NCBI RefSeq assembly: GCF_005239225.2
Contig: NC_133294.1
Coordinates: forward strand, 23,304,527-23,368,526
Length of the DNA: 64,000 nt
Direction of reading: 5' to 3'
Source: Populus alba
Lineage: Eukaryota; Streptophyta; Magnoliopsida; Malpighiales; Salicaceae
Position numbers and translations under genes: made by a program. Below the pieces are notes generated by a model. The model ran no database searches. It saw only the letters and a program-made list of their open reading frames with translations, and had not been told where the DNA came from. Of the stretch, positions 22,883-35,042 are shown piece by piece; positions within the stretch are counted from its first letter, which is position 1; each line of letters starts with the position of its first letter.

Positions 22883-25800
22883 ATGGCGATGCGGGAGCTT
22901 GTAACGGGAGGAGCGGCTTGTGCGGTTCCAGGTTCTTCTTCTTCATCTAATCCTTTCGGTGCTCTCGCCAACGCTCTTATCGGTTCTTCTTCTAAGACGC
23001 AGGTTGTTCTTTTTTTTTTTTTTTTTCAATTCCTTTTTCTCCTATCAATTCATCTTCCTCTAGGCTAGACTCTGCCACTACTTCTGTCTTTTTTTTCCTA
23101 TTTTTTTCTTCTAAATTTTCTTTTTTTAGGTGCTTGTTGAATGGATTAGTTGCAAGCTAATAGTCCTCATTTTTGGTGATTTGACTTTTTTTGTTCTTGA
23201 AAAATAAAATAAAATAGGAAAGGCTAAAGGAAATCCCAACCTCAACAACCACAGGTACAGAGCCTCCTTTCTACCAGGATGCCACAGCTGAGGACCGTTT
23301 GAGAGCACTTCCAGGAGCCGACTTTGATCACTCCTTTTCTCATCATCCCACTCCTCAGGTCTCTTCTTCCTTTTCCTTCTTCTCCTTTCTTTAAAAATAA
23401 TAATAATAATAAAATTGTCTAACTTTGTCTTCTATTATTATGTTGGTTTAGAGTTCAGAGTTTCTTCGTGGCTTTCGCTCTGCTGATCAGAATGGATTTG
23501 CTGATGCCTGGGAAGATATTCATCGCTCTGGTCCTCCTCCTCCCCCTGCTCTATTGGATCACCGCTTACCTCCTTCTCAATTCCAACCAACTCTCGAAGG
23601 TAACTTACCTATCTTTACTCATAGTTAATTGCCTAGTTTGAAGCCTGTGATGATTCATAATAATCTAGATGATGATCTGCAAGTGGCCAACAATAATAGA
23701 TAATCAAAACAGTAAAGGCAAATTTTAATTTTCATTAAACAGTTCTTCCAGGACTGTTCAAGTAGGGCAGATTGCGAGTAATGCCAAGTAAATGGGTAAG
23801 GACTGAGTAGTGGAACTTTCAAAACCCATTTATCTATTGCAAGTTTTGCATATCAGTATACATATTACACCAGGAAAGCCCTCAAAATGGATGTCATTGC
23901 GATCAAGGAATGGAACTAAAATGTATGCTCTCATCATTTAATTTACATGAATTATCATGAATTAAAGTTAGAATCTAAAGGATACGTCTCTCACTAGGAT
24001 GCCACAGCTGTCCTCCTTTGTGTGCATTTGTGAACTAAAGTTAGAATATAAAGGATACTTCTTTCACTAGGATGCCACAGCTGTCCTCCTTTGTGTGCAT
24101 TTAGATAGAATAGGGTCTGCGATACCATGCTTGATGTGACTTCACTTGGAGAATATAAGGGTAACAAAAGATGAACCATTTCAACATTGAATAAAATCTT
24201 CTAGAACTTTTATTCATGTTTAACTTGTTTCAGTGTTTTCACAATTTTTTTTGTGTCTAGTACCAAGCAAACACCACAGGAGCTATTTATTTACCAACTA
24301 TGAAAAATCTCACATGAGCATGGCTTTTTGGTGTATGTTTTCTACTTTTCATATGCAGGACCACCCCAAAGAGTGTTGTCAAACTTTTTGCACTCCTTTG
24401 TGGGCAGTAGCCATGGTGGAATTCCATTTCGTCCTGCTCCACTACCAGCATTGGGATTGTCTGAAGGTGACAAACAATGCATACGTGATCGTAGCAGCAT
24501 AATGGCCCGGCATTTTTTTGCTGATAAGAGTGAAGATTTTATCAATGCACAGGTCCGCTGCCTTTTCTTTGTCCACGGAAAGCTAATGCAATTACTAGCT
24601 TTACTTCCAATTGTCAATTTGCTCTAACATCAATCCTGATTGCATTAGCAAAACTGCAATTGTACTCTTGACTATGTTGTTTCTGTAGGTGAATGCACTT
24701 CTGTCTTCATTAGATATTGATGGTGATGTGCGGGCTAAGGGACCTTTAGCTGGCAGATTCCGAGAGCTAGAGGATTACTGGAATGAGTCTCAAGGTGCTT
24801 TGAGACCTGGTCCTCCTCAATCTGATGGATGGGTTGCAGAATTTAGCCAACACAGAATAGACCATGGTAATCCTAATGCTTGGGCTCACTCGTTTGAACA
24901 GCAGCATGGTGCTAATAGTTGGGCCTCTGAGTTTGAGCAGGTAATAAGGGATTAAACATATCAATTTAGTCACTGCATGACAAAATTCAAGAACCCTCTC
25001 AATCCTAGATCCATCAATCAATGGTACAATTAAGTTACAAATCCATAAAAATGTGTTAAAAATATTGGGCTATTTTACTCACCAGTGAATTTAACCTTGT
25101 TTCCATTTTATGTTTCCAGCAACTAGTGTCATTCACCTATTATTTTCGTGTTTTTTTTTTAATTGTAATTTTATGACTCATTAAACTCTTTTTTTCTTTT
25201 GCTTGTTTATTTATTTTTTCTGAAAAAAAAAACTATGCAATAAAACATTTTTGTTGGTTACTCTGTTCTTCATTTTGCCTTAATTATTGATTCTTTGGAG
25301 AGTTCTGATCTTCATGATTATATTGTTATGCGGTATTTTATCCCTTCCCCTTTGCCAATCATGATGTTTGTAGTCATGGACTTCTTAACTGCACAATTGA
25401 TTAGTTATTGCCTTTATTCTTTTGTTATAATTTCTGTATCAGTGTACAAATCAGTGGAAATTGCTCTGGCTTGCAATTTATTTATCTTGTTTTTATTGGT
25501 TTTAGGAACAACGATTGGTCTCAGCAGCAGATCAAATGGGAGGTGCAAATATCTCAAACTTAGCTGCAATGGAGCAGACTCGTATGCTTGCGCACACACT
25601 AGCTCAAAACAACGACCCCAAATTTCAGGTTCATATGCTTTACTTTAACTTAAGTTTTTCCTCATGGCTTGCAAGTTCTTTCTTGGTCCCAAAATCTCCT
25701 AGTTTTTGCATTGATAGTATAAATTATGAGCTAGCCGCTAAGTGGGGATACAAACACTTGGATTAAGGGCCCTAATGCTTTGAACAAGGCTGAGGATTGA

Positions 25801-28800
25801 TAAAATGATGACCATACCTAATTTTTTCACAAAATTGGCCAAAATATACTAAACATATCGATAGTGATGTGACTTGACGAAATACTTAAATATGCTAGCA
25901 TTGCATGATAAAGACTTAATTTGTTATTTATTTGTGCTTTCATTTTTTTTTTATATTGCACTGTTACTTATGCTGAAATGGTAGTCATGTGTGATGAGCC
26001 GTGCAGAATTCTAAGTTTCTTCAATTTGTCTCAAAGATGAGTCGTGGAGAACTTATTATTGATGATAATCAAGTCAAGCCAGCTGCACTGTCTTCATCAG
26101 GAGATTGGGCAACAGAATATCAGCAACAATATACTGCAGGTCCTTCCTGGGTTGATGAATATGCAGGCAATCAGGCAAGTGTTTACTTTTGCAAGCATGA
26201 TCAAGGATTTTTTTTCCTGTTTTTTTCACTCATTGCTGCCCTCTCTCTTGATCTCTCAAACAAAAAGTAAAATAATACTTCTGTGGACAATAAATTCGAG
26301 GCAAACCTTTCAATTTGATTCAACTTTAATCTCATGTTTAGGGTTTCTATTTCATTTTGAATATAGATTGACCACTGTGCTTAACATGCATCAATATTTA
26401 AAGGGAAGAGAACTTGTGACAAACAAAGCCATAGGAATCTACAACTTTGAGGCAATGGAAGCCTTTTTTGATTTTGTGTCCTTTTTGGCTTTATAGGGAA
26501 GAATTGTGAAAAGGAATTTGTGGAATGAAACTCAAATAGAGTACTTATTGATGTGAATGTACCATTAGTTTGCCTCGATTCTTTCACTTTCGAGTGGCTC
26601 AAATTTCTGTAATTGATAGATACAGTTTTATATGCCCTGATCTCCTTTTCTTTTCATTTATTTTTTCTTCTTGCAGCTTTCTTAAACAAGCCACCGGTTA
26701 TGTATTTCTATATCAGTTTGCCTCTATCTAATAAAATTCTCCCATCTAATTTGAGTGTTTTTCAGCTTTCTCATGGACCTGATCAATGGGCGAAAGAGTT
26801 TGCAGCTGAAAGAGAGCAAAGTGGACCTGTTGATGAACAGTGGGTAAATGAATTCTCAAAGTTGCATGTTAATGACTGGGCAGATGAATTTGGACGGCAG
26901 GTTGGAGAAGGGGCTTTTGGAGAGAGTTCAGCTGATAATTGGGCAGATGCGTATGATGAGTGAGTATAATAGACATTGTTGAAAGGTTTATTTCTTACAT
27001 GGGTAAATTAAATATTACTGAACGGGTTATGTCTATTAACTGGATTATCAGATTGAATTTTTGTGTGCTTACTCATGACCCAATTCTAAAATGGAAGTGA
27101 TATTTAATCTAGTGTGTAGTGGTGTTTGGCTCTCTTTTATGCATTGAGAAGCTGCGTAGGATTTTGCATCCCAATTTTTAGAGTTGAAACTGATCATGTT
27201 TTGTTACCTTTCTTATACCAATTCTGTCATGTTTTGACTTTAACATTGAACGGTGTTTTTTATATTTTATTTTTTAAATATCATTGTTGGTTGTCAAGGT
27301 CTACATAATGTTAGTACTTCTTATGCCCCATTATCTTTTTCCCTTTTTGCAATTTTTAGGTGTCCCATCTTATTTGGCCATTTTGAAAGTAAGTTTTATA
27401 AATGTCAAATTTCCTATGGTGTGCTTTATTGCCTTTTAATTTACAACACTAAGAATGCAAGAGTAGTTAGGGAACTTATGGAGCAAAAGGAATAACATGC
27501 TAAATTCAAAATCAGTTAATGATTGTTGGTGTTTCCTTAATTGGCAAAAGGGCCAATATTAATGGGATGGAGGGAGTAATTCCCCCCCCAGATGAGATGC
27601 AAGTAAGCTCCATTTCTTTCTTGGAAGTTTTGATTTGGTCTTACACTTTCTTGGTGATTTGTTTTAGTTATAATTATTAAAATTAAACAGTAACAGTTAT
27701 TAGCAAAAATTGTATATGGTTAAATCAAGGTTCAAATTCTCATCTCTGCATCGTATATTTTTTTCCTTTGTATTCTTGTAACCATGTCATTTTCAATATT
27801 AGCATAACCTGCAGATGCTCACGCTGGATGTAACTGGTCCACTTCCCTGCCTATCTATTTCTGGTGGCATCGATTCTTTTTGTGATCATATAAATGCTTT
27901 TGAAAAATTCAGTCATAATAAAATCTGATATAGGCACATTTGTTACAATTCTCATTATGCATTATTCTATTGACAAGTTTTTCAGTTTTTCCTTGCTCAT
28001 TATTAAGAATACCGTTGTCTAGAGTAGTTCAAATGATCCTGTCTATCTTTTTGCTGTCAACTGCTTGAGTGAATTACTTTCTTTTCATGTATAATAACTT
28101 GTAATATCTTACAGGTACCTAAACGAGCAAGTAGTTGCCAAGCAGAAGTCAGATGCTTCAAGGGGCGTTTATGTGTTTTCAGACATGAATCCTTATGTTG
28201 GTCATCCGAACCCTTTGAAAGAAGGCCAGGAACTATTCCGCAAGGGGCTTTTGAGTGAAGCAGTGCTTGCTTTAGAGGCTGAAGTTTTGAAAAACCCAGA
28301 TAATGCTGAAGGTTGGAGGCTGCTTGGAATAGCACATGCAGAGAATGATGATGATCAACAGGTTGGGATATTTTCTGTGTTACAATTGGTAGATTAGAAT
28401 AAGTTTCTAGAGGTCTTATTTATAGTTGATTTCTCATTCTCTTCAAGAACTTGGTGAAACAGTTTCTACTAGATCTGCTTGTTTATAGTTGAATGAGACC
28501 TACAATATACTTGGTTCAGTAGTCATGTAAGATTTTGTGCTGAGGAAATGATTTTGTTTGAACTGTTTATATTTCTGAGAATTCTTGTTTTGATCTAATT
28601 AAAATTTTATGCTGCAGGAACTGGAAAATAAAAGTATGACTAGTGATGAATCTGTATGTTATTTTGTTTGGATGTGTTAGGTGCCTTATTTATAGCTTGT
28701 AATCAGGTCTCGAATTGAATAATTTGTAGATCAAATTGATTTTAATTGGATTTTTATGGTGGGTTTAAAAACCTTTGCTAATCATTCATGGAGTCCTGTT

Positions 28801-30899
28801 AGCTGTGATTTCAACGTAGAATAGTGCATATGAATCTGATTAAATATCAATACAGGCTATTGCAGCCATGATGCGTGCTCATGAGGCTGGTCCTACAAAT
28901 CTTGAAGTTCTTCTTGCTCTAGGCGTGAGCCATACAAATGGTTGGTCATTGCTCCTACTTATATTTACAACTTATAGTTTAACTTAAATTTGTTTGACAT
29001 TCTTAGGTATGCTTTATAAAGAATGTATCATAATAGAACCCCACCCCCGATCAAATTCTTTTTTTTCCATTACGATTTCTATCAAAACTCTGGAAATAGA
29101 GATTCTTTATGAATTTAATTGTTTTTGAAGTACTGAATTTAGGTGGGTCAATAACTTGCCTTCAACATTTCAGAGTTGGAGCAGGCAGCTGCATTGAAAT
29201 ATTTATATGGATGGCTACGACATCATCCAAAGTACAGAACACTTGCCAATCCAGAGCTTTCTGATTCTTTGTATTATGCAGATGTAAGTGTTGCAGAAAT
29301 ACCTTTGTTTCTTTAATAAGAAGGGTGGATTTTTTTTTACGCACATTAATTGCTTTTATCTTTTGTTTCAATTCTTTCATTTCCTTTTCCTTTTCTATTT
29401 GAATTTTTTGCTGACTTTTGGAGTGATCATCAAAATTCTCACTCCACAACATGCAGGTTGCTAGATTATTCAATGAAGCTGCTGAGATGTCACCCGAGGA
29501 TGCTGACGTGCACATAGTACTGGGTGTCCTGTACAATTTGTCACGGGAATATGACAAAGCCATTTCTTCTTTCCAGAGAGCTTTGAAACTCAAGCCTCAG
29601 GATTACTCTCTTTGGAACAAGCTTGGTGCAACACAAGCCAACAGTGTTCAGAGTGCTGATGCGATATTGGCTTATCAGCAGGTATATCTCTATACAACTA
29701 AAATCAATTGTTTGTTTAATTCGGTCATTTTTCCATATCTCACAGAACATAAGCACTTTCCTGAAGAAATTATAATGCTATTCCAACATATCATACTATA
29801 CTTTTGATTCCATGGCCTGATAGGTATTTTAGGTTTTCCATGTTAAGCTTGTGCTGTGAAATTAGCGTGCATTTTAGGGAGGTTCAAGTGTCTTTCAAAG
29901 GATCAAGTTTTTTTTTTTTTTTTCCTTTGTTAAGCTGGTTTCCTAGTATTTTGTATAGCTCCCCCCCCCCCCCCCCCCCAAATAAAGCCTATGTCCTGTA
30001 AATTTCTGGTTGCACAGCATTCTATGCTGTTTTCCCACACTTTCTTGTTTCATGTTTGTGGCTTTTCACATCTTCATCTTTGTAGATTAACAAGCATGAC
30101 AATAATTGCATTTTTTTTTATCAGCTATGGTGATTTTGCATTTTGTCGGCATCATGTTTTCCAAAATTTCTTTCAGTTGTCAACTCCTTTGTGTTGTTTC
30201 CTGATTAAATTTATTTGTTGATTGTTCATCTCTCCTCTCCTCCAGGCACTTGATCTGAAGCCTAACTATGTTCGAGCATGGGCAAACATGGGAATCAGTT
30301 ATGCCAACCAGGTGTTTACCTCTGCTTCATTGTTCACGACTCCATTATTAGTGCCATCTTTGGCATTTGTTAGACAGTAGTTTCCCTTTGCTTAGTTGCT
30401 TTTATAGCTTTCATGAGATAAGTAAACGTTGCAACCTCATTTCGTATTTTTTATTTATGTATTTAGAGATTTACAAGTCCTGCTTAGAAGCTATATTTAT
30501 CCTTCATAGTCAGAATTATTTCACCATGAAAAAAAAAAAAAAAGAACCTGTGTAGTTGGAATGCCCGAGCTTAGTAATTTGTAGATTTTTACAAGAAGTG
30601 AACTACCACTATCAGACATGTGAGATATTTTTTTGCCTCTAGGGTATGCATGAGGATTCCATCCGTTACTATGTTCGGGCACTTGCTATGAATCCCAAGG
30701 CAGATAATGCTTGGCAATATTTGAGAATTTCTTTAAGGTATGACGGAGAAAGTAAGGTTTTTCTTAATAGTTCTGAAATTCAATGCATTCATATATCTTA
30801 TCCTTGTTTTTACCTTGCAGCTGTGCTTCTAGGAATGACATGTTTGAAGCTTGTGATTCTCGAAATATTGATGTTCTACAGAAGGAGTTCCCACTATAA
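22883..30899 (+). CDS. PEX5: Peroxisomal matrix-protein import receptor PEX5 (fifteen exons)
   Basis: Exons: 22883-23002, 23218-23358, 23452-23599, 24359-24552, 24689-24940, 25506-25628, 26007-26174, 26766-26959, 28115-28361, 28856-28940, 29174-29283, 29457-29681, 30246-30311, 30643-30737, 30821-30899. They sum to 2247 nt (748 residues; Arabidopsis PEX5 is 728), all phases agreeing. PEX5 binds PTS1 cargo (C-terminal SKL-type) in the cytosol, docks on PEX13/PEX14, and is recycled after ubiquitination. Seen: N-terminal Cys13 (ubiquitination-site position); a conserved PEX7-binding region near residues 138-200 (FLHSF...FRPAP...IRDRSSIMARHFFA); nine WxxxF/Y motifs between residues about 225 and 445 (e.g. 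WVAEF, WATEY, WVDEY, WADEF); then TPR repeats from about 455 to 735 (GWRLLGIAHAENDDDQQ, LGVLYNLSREYDKAI, WNKLGATQANS, AWANMGISYANQ). Intron 7 is GC-AG. No lesion; expected functional. Confidence 0.95.
23962..24100 (+). repeat. Tandem duplication (about 70 bp x 2) in PEX5 intron 3
   Basis: Two near-identical units read AAAGTTAGAATnTAAAGGATA...CTAGGATGCCACAGCTGTCC...TTTGTGTGCATTT. The core AGGATGCCACAGCTG also occurs in exon 2 (near 23277-23291) after a CAG. Confidence 0.85.
26175..26765 (+). other. GC-AG intron (PEX5 intron 7)
   Basis: Exon 7 ends AATCAG and the intron begins GCAAGTGT: a near-perfect donor (CAG|GCAAGT) apart from C at +2. The acceptor is TTTTTCAG at 26758-26765. The junction restores the conserved protein context (…NQ|LSHGPDQW) in phase 0, and no GT donor nearby would do so. 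Confidence 0.85.
28618..28653 (+). other. Candidate 36-nt in-frame cassette exon in PEX5 intron 9
   Basis: ATGCTGCAG (acceptor) precedes and GTATGT (donor) follows a 36-nt stretch open in the phase used at this junction (phase 0). It would insert 12 residues, ELENKSMTSDES, between DDDQQ and AIAAMM in the first TPR region. Not part of the conserved PEX5 protein, so the default model omits it. Confidence 0.3.
29961..29979. repeat. Poly-C tract (C19) in PEX5 intron 12
   Basis: A run of 19 C, preceded by a T run (about 29909-29924). Rare in this AT-rich region; it may form i-motif/G4 structure and be prone to sequencing error. Confidence 0.9.
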
Positions 30900-32300
30900 T
30901 ATGTTTATTTGTGTCAGCATTTAATGAATAATAGGGTCAATGAAGCTCTGATGGGATTCCAAAGCCTCCCGTTTGTGCCATTGAAAGGCTACGAGCGCTC
31001 ATGGGAGGATGCTTGGTGCTTGAAACTCATGTATGGATTATTGGAGCTGTTGCTGAAGATTACTCTGTTTAGGAAGTTGGAAAATCATAAATGGATTCTT
31101 GGAGCTAACTCAAACAAGTACTTGTGTAAACTTGAAACCCAGTACCTGGTTATAACTCATGATTCTTAAGCACTGGGATAATTAAAACCAGGAACGAAAA
31201 TAAATACAATGCAAGTGCATGATCTCAATCAAGGTAAAGAAGAAAAGAAGAAAAGGAAGTTTCCCAAGCCATTGCTGTTAGGGACGGAATTTTATGAAAG
31301 CAACAATTCTTTTTCCCCAAATGCGGACATGTTCTTTTGAAGCTGTTGTGGAAATTTTACTTAATTATTTCCCTCTCAATATTTCCTATTTTTTTCACGG
31401 TTCAGAGCCATGAAAACGTGCGCACTAATGCTTATAACTTGGTTACACATTCAAAAATTGTAAAAGAAGGAAAGAAAGCGAAGTGTGGTTAAATAATCAG
31501 GTAGGCAAGGGTGTGTGATTAGCAGTGGTCTGAATCGTACAAGCCAGCTCGTGACCGGTCTTCCTTGAAGCTTGTTGCTTAATTAATTAACGAATCCATA
31601 GGTTGAAGGATTCATATAGTTGAAGCTTGTGCGGGTATTGTGATATTTTTTCAGATTTATTTTTATTTTTAACATTAGTATATTAAAATTATTAAAAAAA
31701 ATACTAATTTAATATTTTATTAGATAAAAAAACTTAAAAATAAAAAGCTATAAAAAACAAATACACACTTCGGGTGAATGGGAACACGAACACGCACTTT
31801 GCAGTGTGGGGTTAGCAAGGGGCAACTTGGCTTGGTCTCTAACTTTTAGTGGCAGTAATTAACGCAGAGAGAGAGAGAGAGAGAGAGAGAGGGACACCAT
31901 TGTTGCCTATTGGTGCGCGAGGGCAATTACCATATAAAATTAAAAAAAATTGATGAATTGATATAAGAATAAATTTTTTTGATTATGTTGTATTTTTAAA
32001 GTGTGACATGATTAAAAAAAATATATTTTTTAAAAATCTATTAAATAGAAGTAGAAAATAATTAAAATAAAGCAAATTAATATAAAAATCAAATATTTAT
32101 TACAAATTTAAATATTTATAAGTTCAAATACAATTACTCTAAAATAGAGGCACTGAAATAGAAGATGAGTCTTTGCCGGGATTGTGGAGCTAATAAAGAG
32201 GAGCATATGTACCATCCATATGTGACTTCATTTCCATTACCAATCAACATAGTTCTACCATTTCAGTATTGAGTCGTGCATAATTAGCAGTAAGATTGAT
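30900..32300. other. PEX5 3' flank and spacer
   Basis: Presumed PEX5 3' UTR, then AT-rich spacer with a (GA)n run at 31866-31892 and repeat-like A/T blocks at 31640-31770 and 31930-32130. No gene seen. Confidence 0.5.
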
Positions 32301-32309
32301 GGGATGTTC

Positions 32310-32560
32310 AACCTTGTACTCGTTGATCTAAAATCACCTCAAACTTCAAAGTTTGAGTGCTTGGAACTGATTGTGAGCATTCAATAGTTGAAACACTATG
32401 AGCCATTCATAAGTCCTTGCTCGTAGTTTTAGAGAGATCATACACCTGATTTCTATCAGGTCCATCGGACAATTTGCCTCCAACCATAAATTTGGATCGA
32501 GATTTAGTTGGGTTGAAGGACCATCCCCATATCTCTCCTTCAATAGGGTGTCATATGTAT
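32310..32560 (-). pseudogene. Ptta/En-Spm (CACTA-type) plant transposase, C-terminal fragment
   Basis: Minus-strand translation gives LKERYGDGPSTQLNLDPNLW, the conserved YGDDPSTHPDxDPDLW block of plant transposase_24/Ptta proteins. The following GPDRNQVYDLS block is in a different frame and contains a stop, so the gene is broken. It belongs with the N-terminal piece at 36008-36169. Confidence 0.6.
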
Positions 32561-32569
32561 CCTGAAAAA

Positions 32570-35042
32570 AAAGTCAACAAATTTAGAAAAATAATAATTT
32601 AAGAAAAAAAATGGTTGAAAACCAACATGTAAGAAAGTGCTGAGCATGGCTATAAACGAGCTATTGCACCCCTTTATTGTTATCCATTTTTGGGTTTTCA
32701 CATAAAATGAAAAAATACAAAAGATATAAATAAAAAAATATTTGGAAGAAATCTGAAAAATAAGAGGAGTGAGAAAAGGATGTTGGAACACCCATAAAAT
32801 GGCTAGAAATTGGTTGAGGAGGTTCAAAAAAACAAGAATTGAAATTTGACAGTATATTTTTAACTGATGAAAGCCTTGTTGACAAGGAAAATTGAATTTG
32901 AGGAAGAAAAGTCCAAAATAAGAGGTTTATGGACTCAATTAATTTTTATCAAGGGTTTAATTGAGTTTATGGAGGGTTTGATTGAAAGAAAAATTGAGTT
33001 TTAAGTCAATTTAGGCTTTTAGTGGAAGAAATTAAAGTTCTAAGATCAAATTATAATTTTGAGCATTTAATTTGGTCAAATCAAGGGCTCAATTGCATAA
33101 TTATTGAAGTTTAATGGCCAATTAAGGACTTGATTAAAAAAAATCCAAAACCAAGGACTAAACCAGGAAAGGCGTGTAAATAGAGGGGCTGGAATTGACC
33201 AAATCAGGGACTAATTGAAGAAATTAGAAGTTTATTGATTAATTGAGGGTCAAATCACATGAATTTAGAACCAATGGCTGTCTTGTAAATAGTGCTAAAA
33301 TCAAGGGATTCAATTACAATTTACTGGGGGCTTGATTAAAAAATTGCAACAACATCCAAGGAACAAATAAAAAATATTCTTTTTTGAATTTGAAAACGAC
33401 ATCTTTTCCTTGACAACTGTTCATCACCTTCTTCATCCGCGATGGTTTTAGCAGTAAATGCAATGAGGGTGCTAATAATGGAGCCACTTCAATCAAGGGG
33501 CATGTCTCACGCCACCATGATGCATGCTGACCATTACTTTGTTATTGCCAAAAACATCTGCATCCTCTGGTTATAAAAGCCAGAGGAAGGATCGAGTAGA
33601 AAAGGGAGAAGGAAAAACACAAAGAGAAAGAAAAGAGAGAAAAATAAAAAGAGAACATAAGAACATAGGAGAATAGGAAAATGAAAGAAAATTTGAGAGA
33701 GAAAGAGAGGGGGGAGAGGGAACAAATCACAAGAGAAGGCAGGAGGAAGAAGAAGAAGAGATAGATAAGCTGAAGCAGCGTCCTCCGCGAACCACTGCTA
33801 GTCTTCCTATTCGTTGCCACCAATTGCATCGCTAGCACCAACAACACCTCCACGAAGCCACTGCAGAGAGACAGGAACACCATTGATAGAGGGAACAAAA
33901 AAAAAACAGAGTAAGAAGATATCATAGCAAAAGTAGAGGAGAGAAGAAGGAGAAACACCGTCTGCCACTACAGCCAGCTACCGCGACACCAACGCCACCG
34001 TGAGCCACTAGTATCGTGAACAACAACGCCTCCATTCCAGGTAATTCTCTTCCCCTTTGTCTTTGTTTCCCCATTTCATCTCCTTGCATGCAGAGCGTGC
34101 ACTGTGCACGTTTCTGCAAGCAAGGAAATATAATTACCCTGCTACTGTGCATGAGCACAGTAACTGGGTAATTGTATTTGGGCTGGATCATCAGCCCAGT
34201 CCAAACAATATTTTATTGGGCTGATCTTGGCCCAGTTTCTTTTTTGGGCCGGATAGTCTTGCTGGGTCCAGCCTTAAAAAAAGGAAATTTGTTTTTAGAA
34301 AATTTATTTTCCCACGTATTTTTGTATTAAATTTGGCTTCATATTGGTTTGTATTTTTATACTATAGATACAAATCCAGTATTAAAGTACTTAGTTTTTG
34401 TCAAAACATTGAAAAATTTAATTTTTTGTTTTCAAGCATATGGCCAAGTATCTCAAAAATCATATTATATTTTTATACAACAAAAATTTTGAAAAACATG
34501 TATTAACATGCATTTTGGTTTTAATAACCAGTTTATTGAAGTCACGAGAACTAGGCCAATATTTCAAAAATTTCAAAAACATTATTTTGTTTTCTTTTAG
34601 TATTTGGAGTTACGACCTTATACATAAGACATATTTTAGATATTGAATTCTTTTGTTGACATTAGAACGATTAGGTTTTATTGGATAAGATAAGGATCTC
34701 CTTACTGAGGAGAACTTTTTTTAAACTATATATGGATCAACAACTAAAAAACACGACAAGACCTTAGATTTTATCAGACAATTAAACAATGCAGCCTACC
34801 TTAGGTAAGGCGTATTTGGAGTGCTAATACCTTTTTTTTACGCAACCAGTACCTGTACCCGATCTCTAAGACTAGTTAGGGTTCCTAGTAACCAAAATAT
34901 TAGGTGACGACTCCCATTCTATTTTTGCACTAATAAAAGACAAGAATTCCTTGTCTCCCTATATTTGTCAGATAGATAGAAAATGATATATAATAGATAT
35001 TTGAGAGTGGATTTATCATCGCGACGCTGCACACGTGCGATA
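32570..35042 (-). mobile_element. LTR-like block of the third retroelement family, minus strand
   Basis: Reverse-complementing this block gives the same succession of landmarks as the solo LTR at 47091-49966: a TCGC/GCGA-rich start, GGGAGTCGTCACCTAATATT, CCTTACCTAAGGTAGGCTGC, GGGCTG..GGCCCA blocks, a GTGCACAGTGCACG-type palindrome region, then long A/T stretches with AATTAAG/GGACT phrases. The 5' end is at 35042 (TATCGCAC, a mutated TGTCGCAC); the 3' end is uncertain. No protein domain is present. Confidence 0.5.

Noticed and set aside
33542..34191. Hydrophobic minus-strand frames of 89-138 codons
   Set aside because: Low-complexity Phe/Leu/Ser runs arising from GA-rich DNA inside the third-family LTR block.
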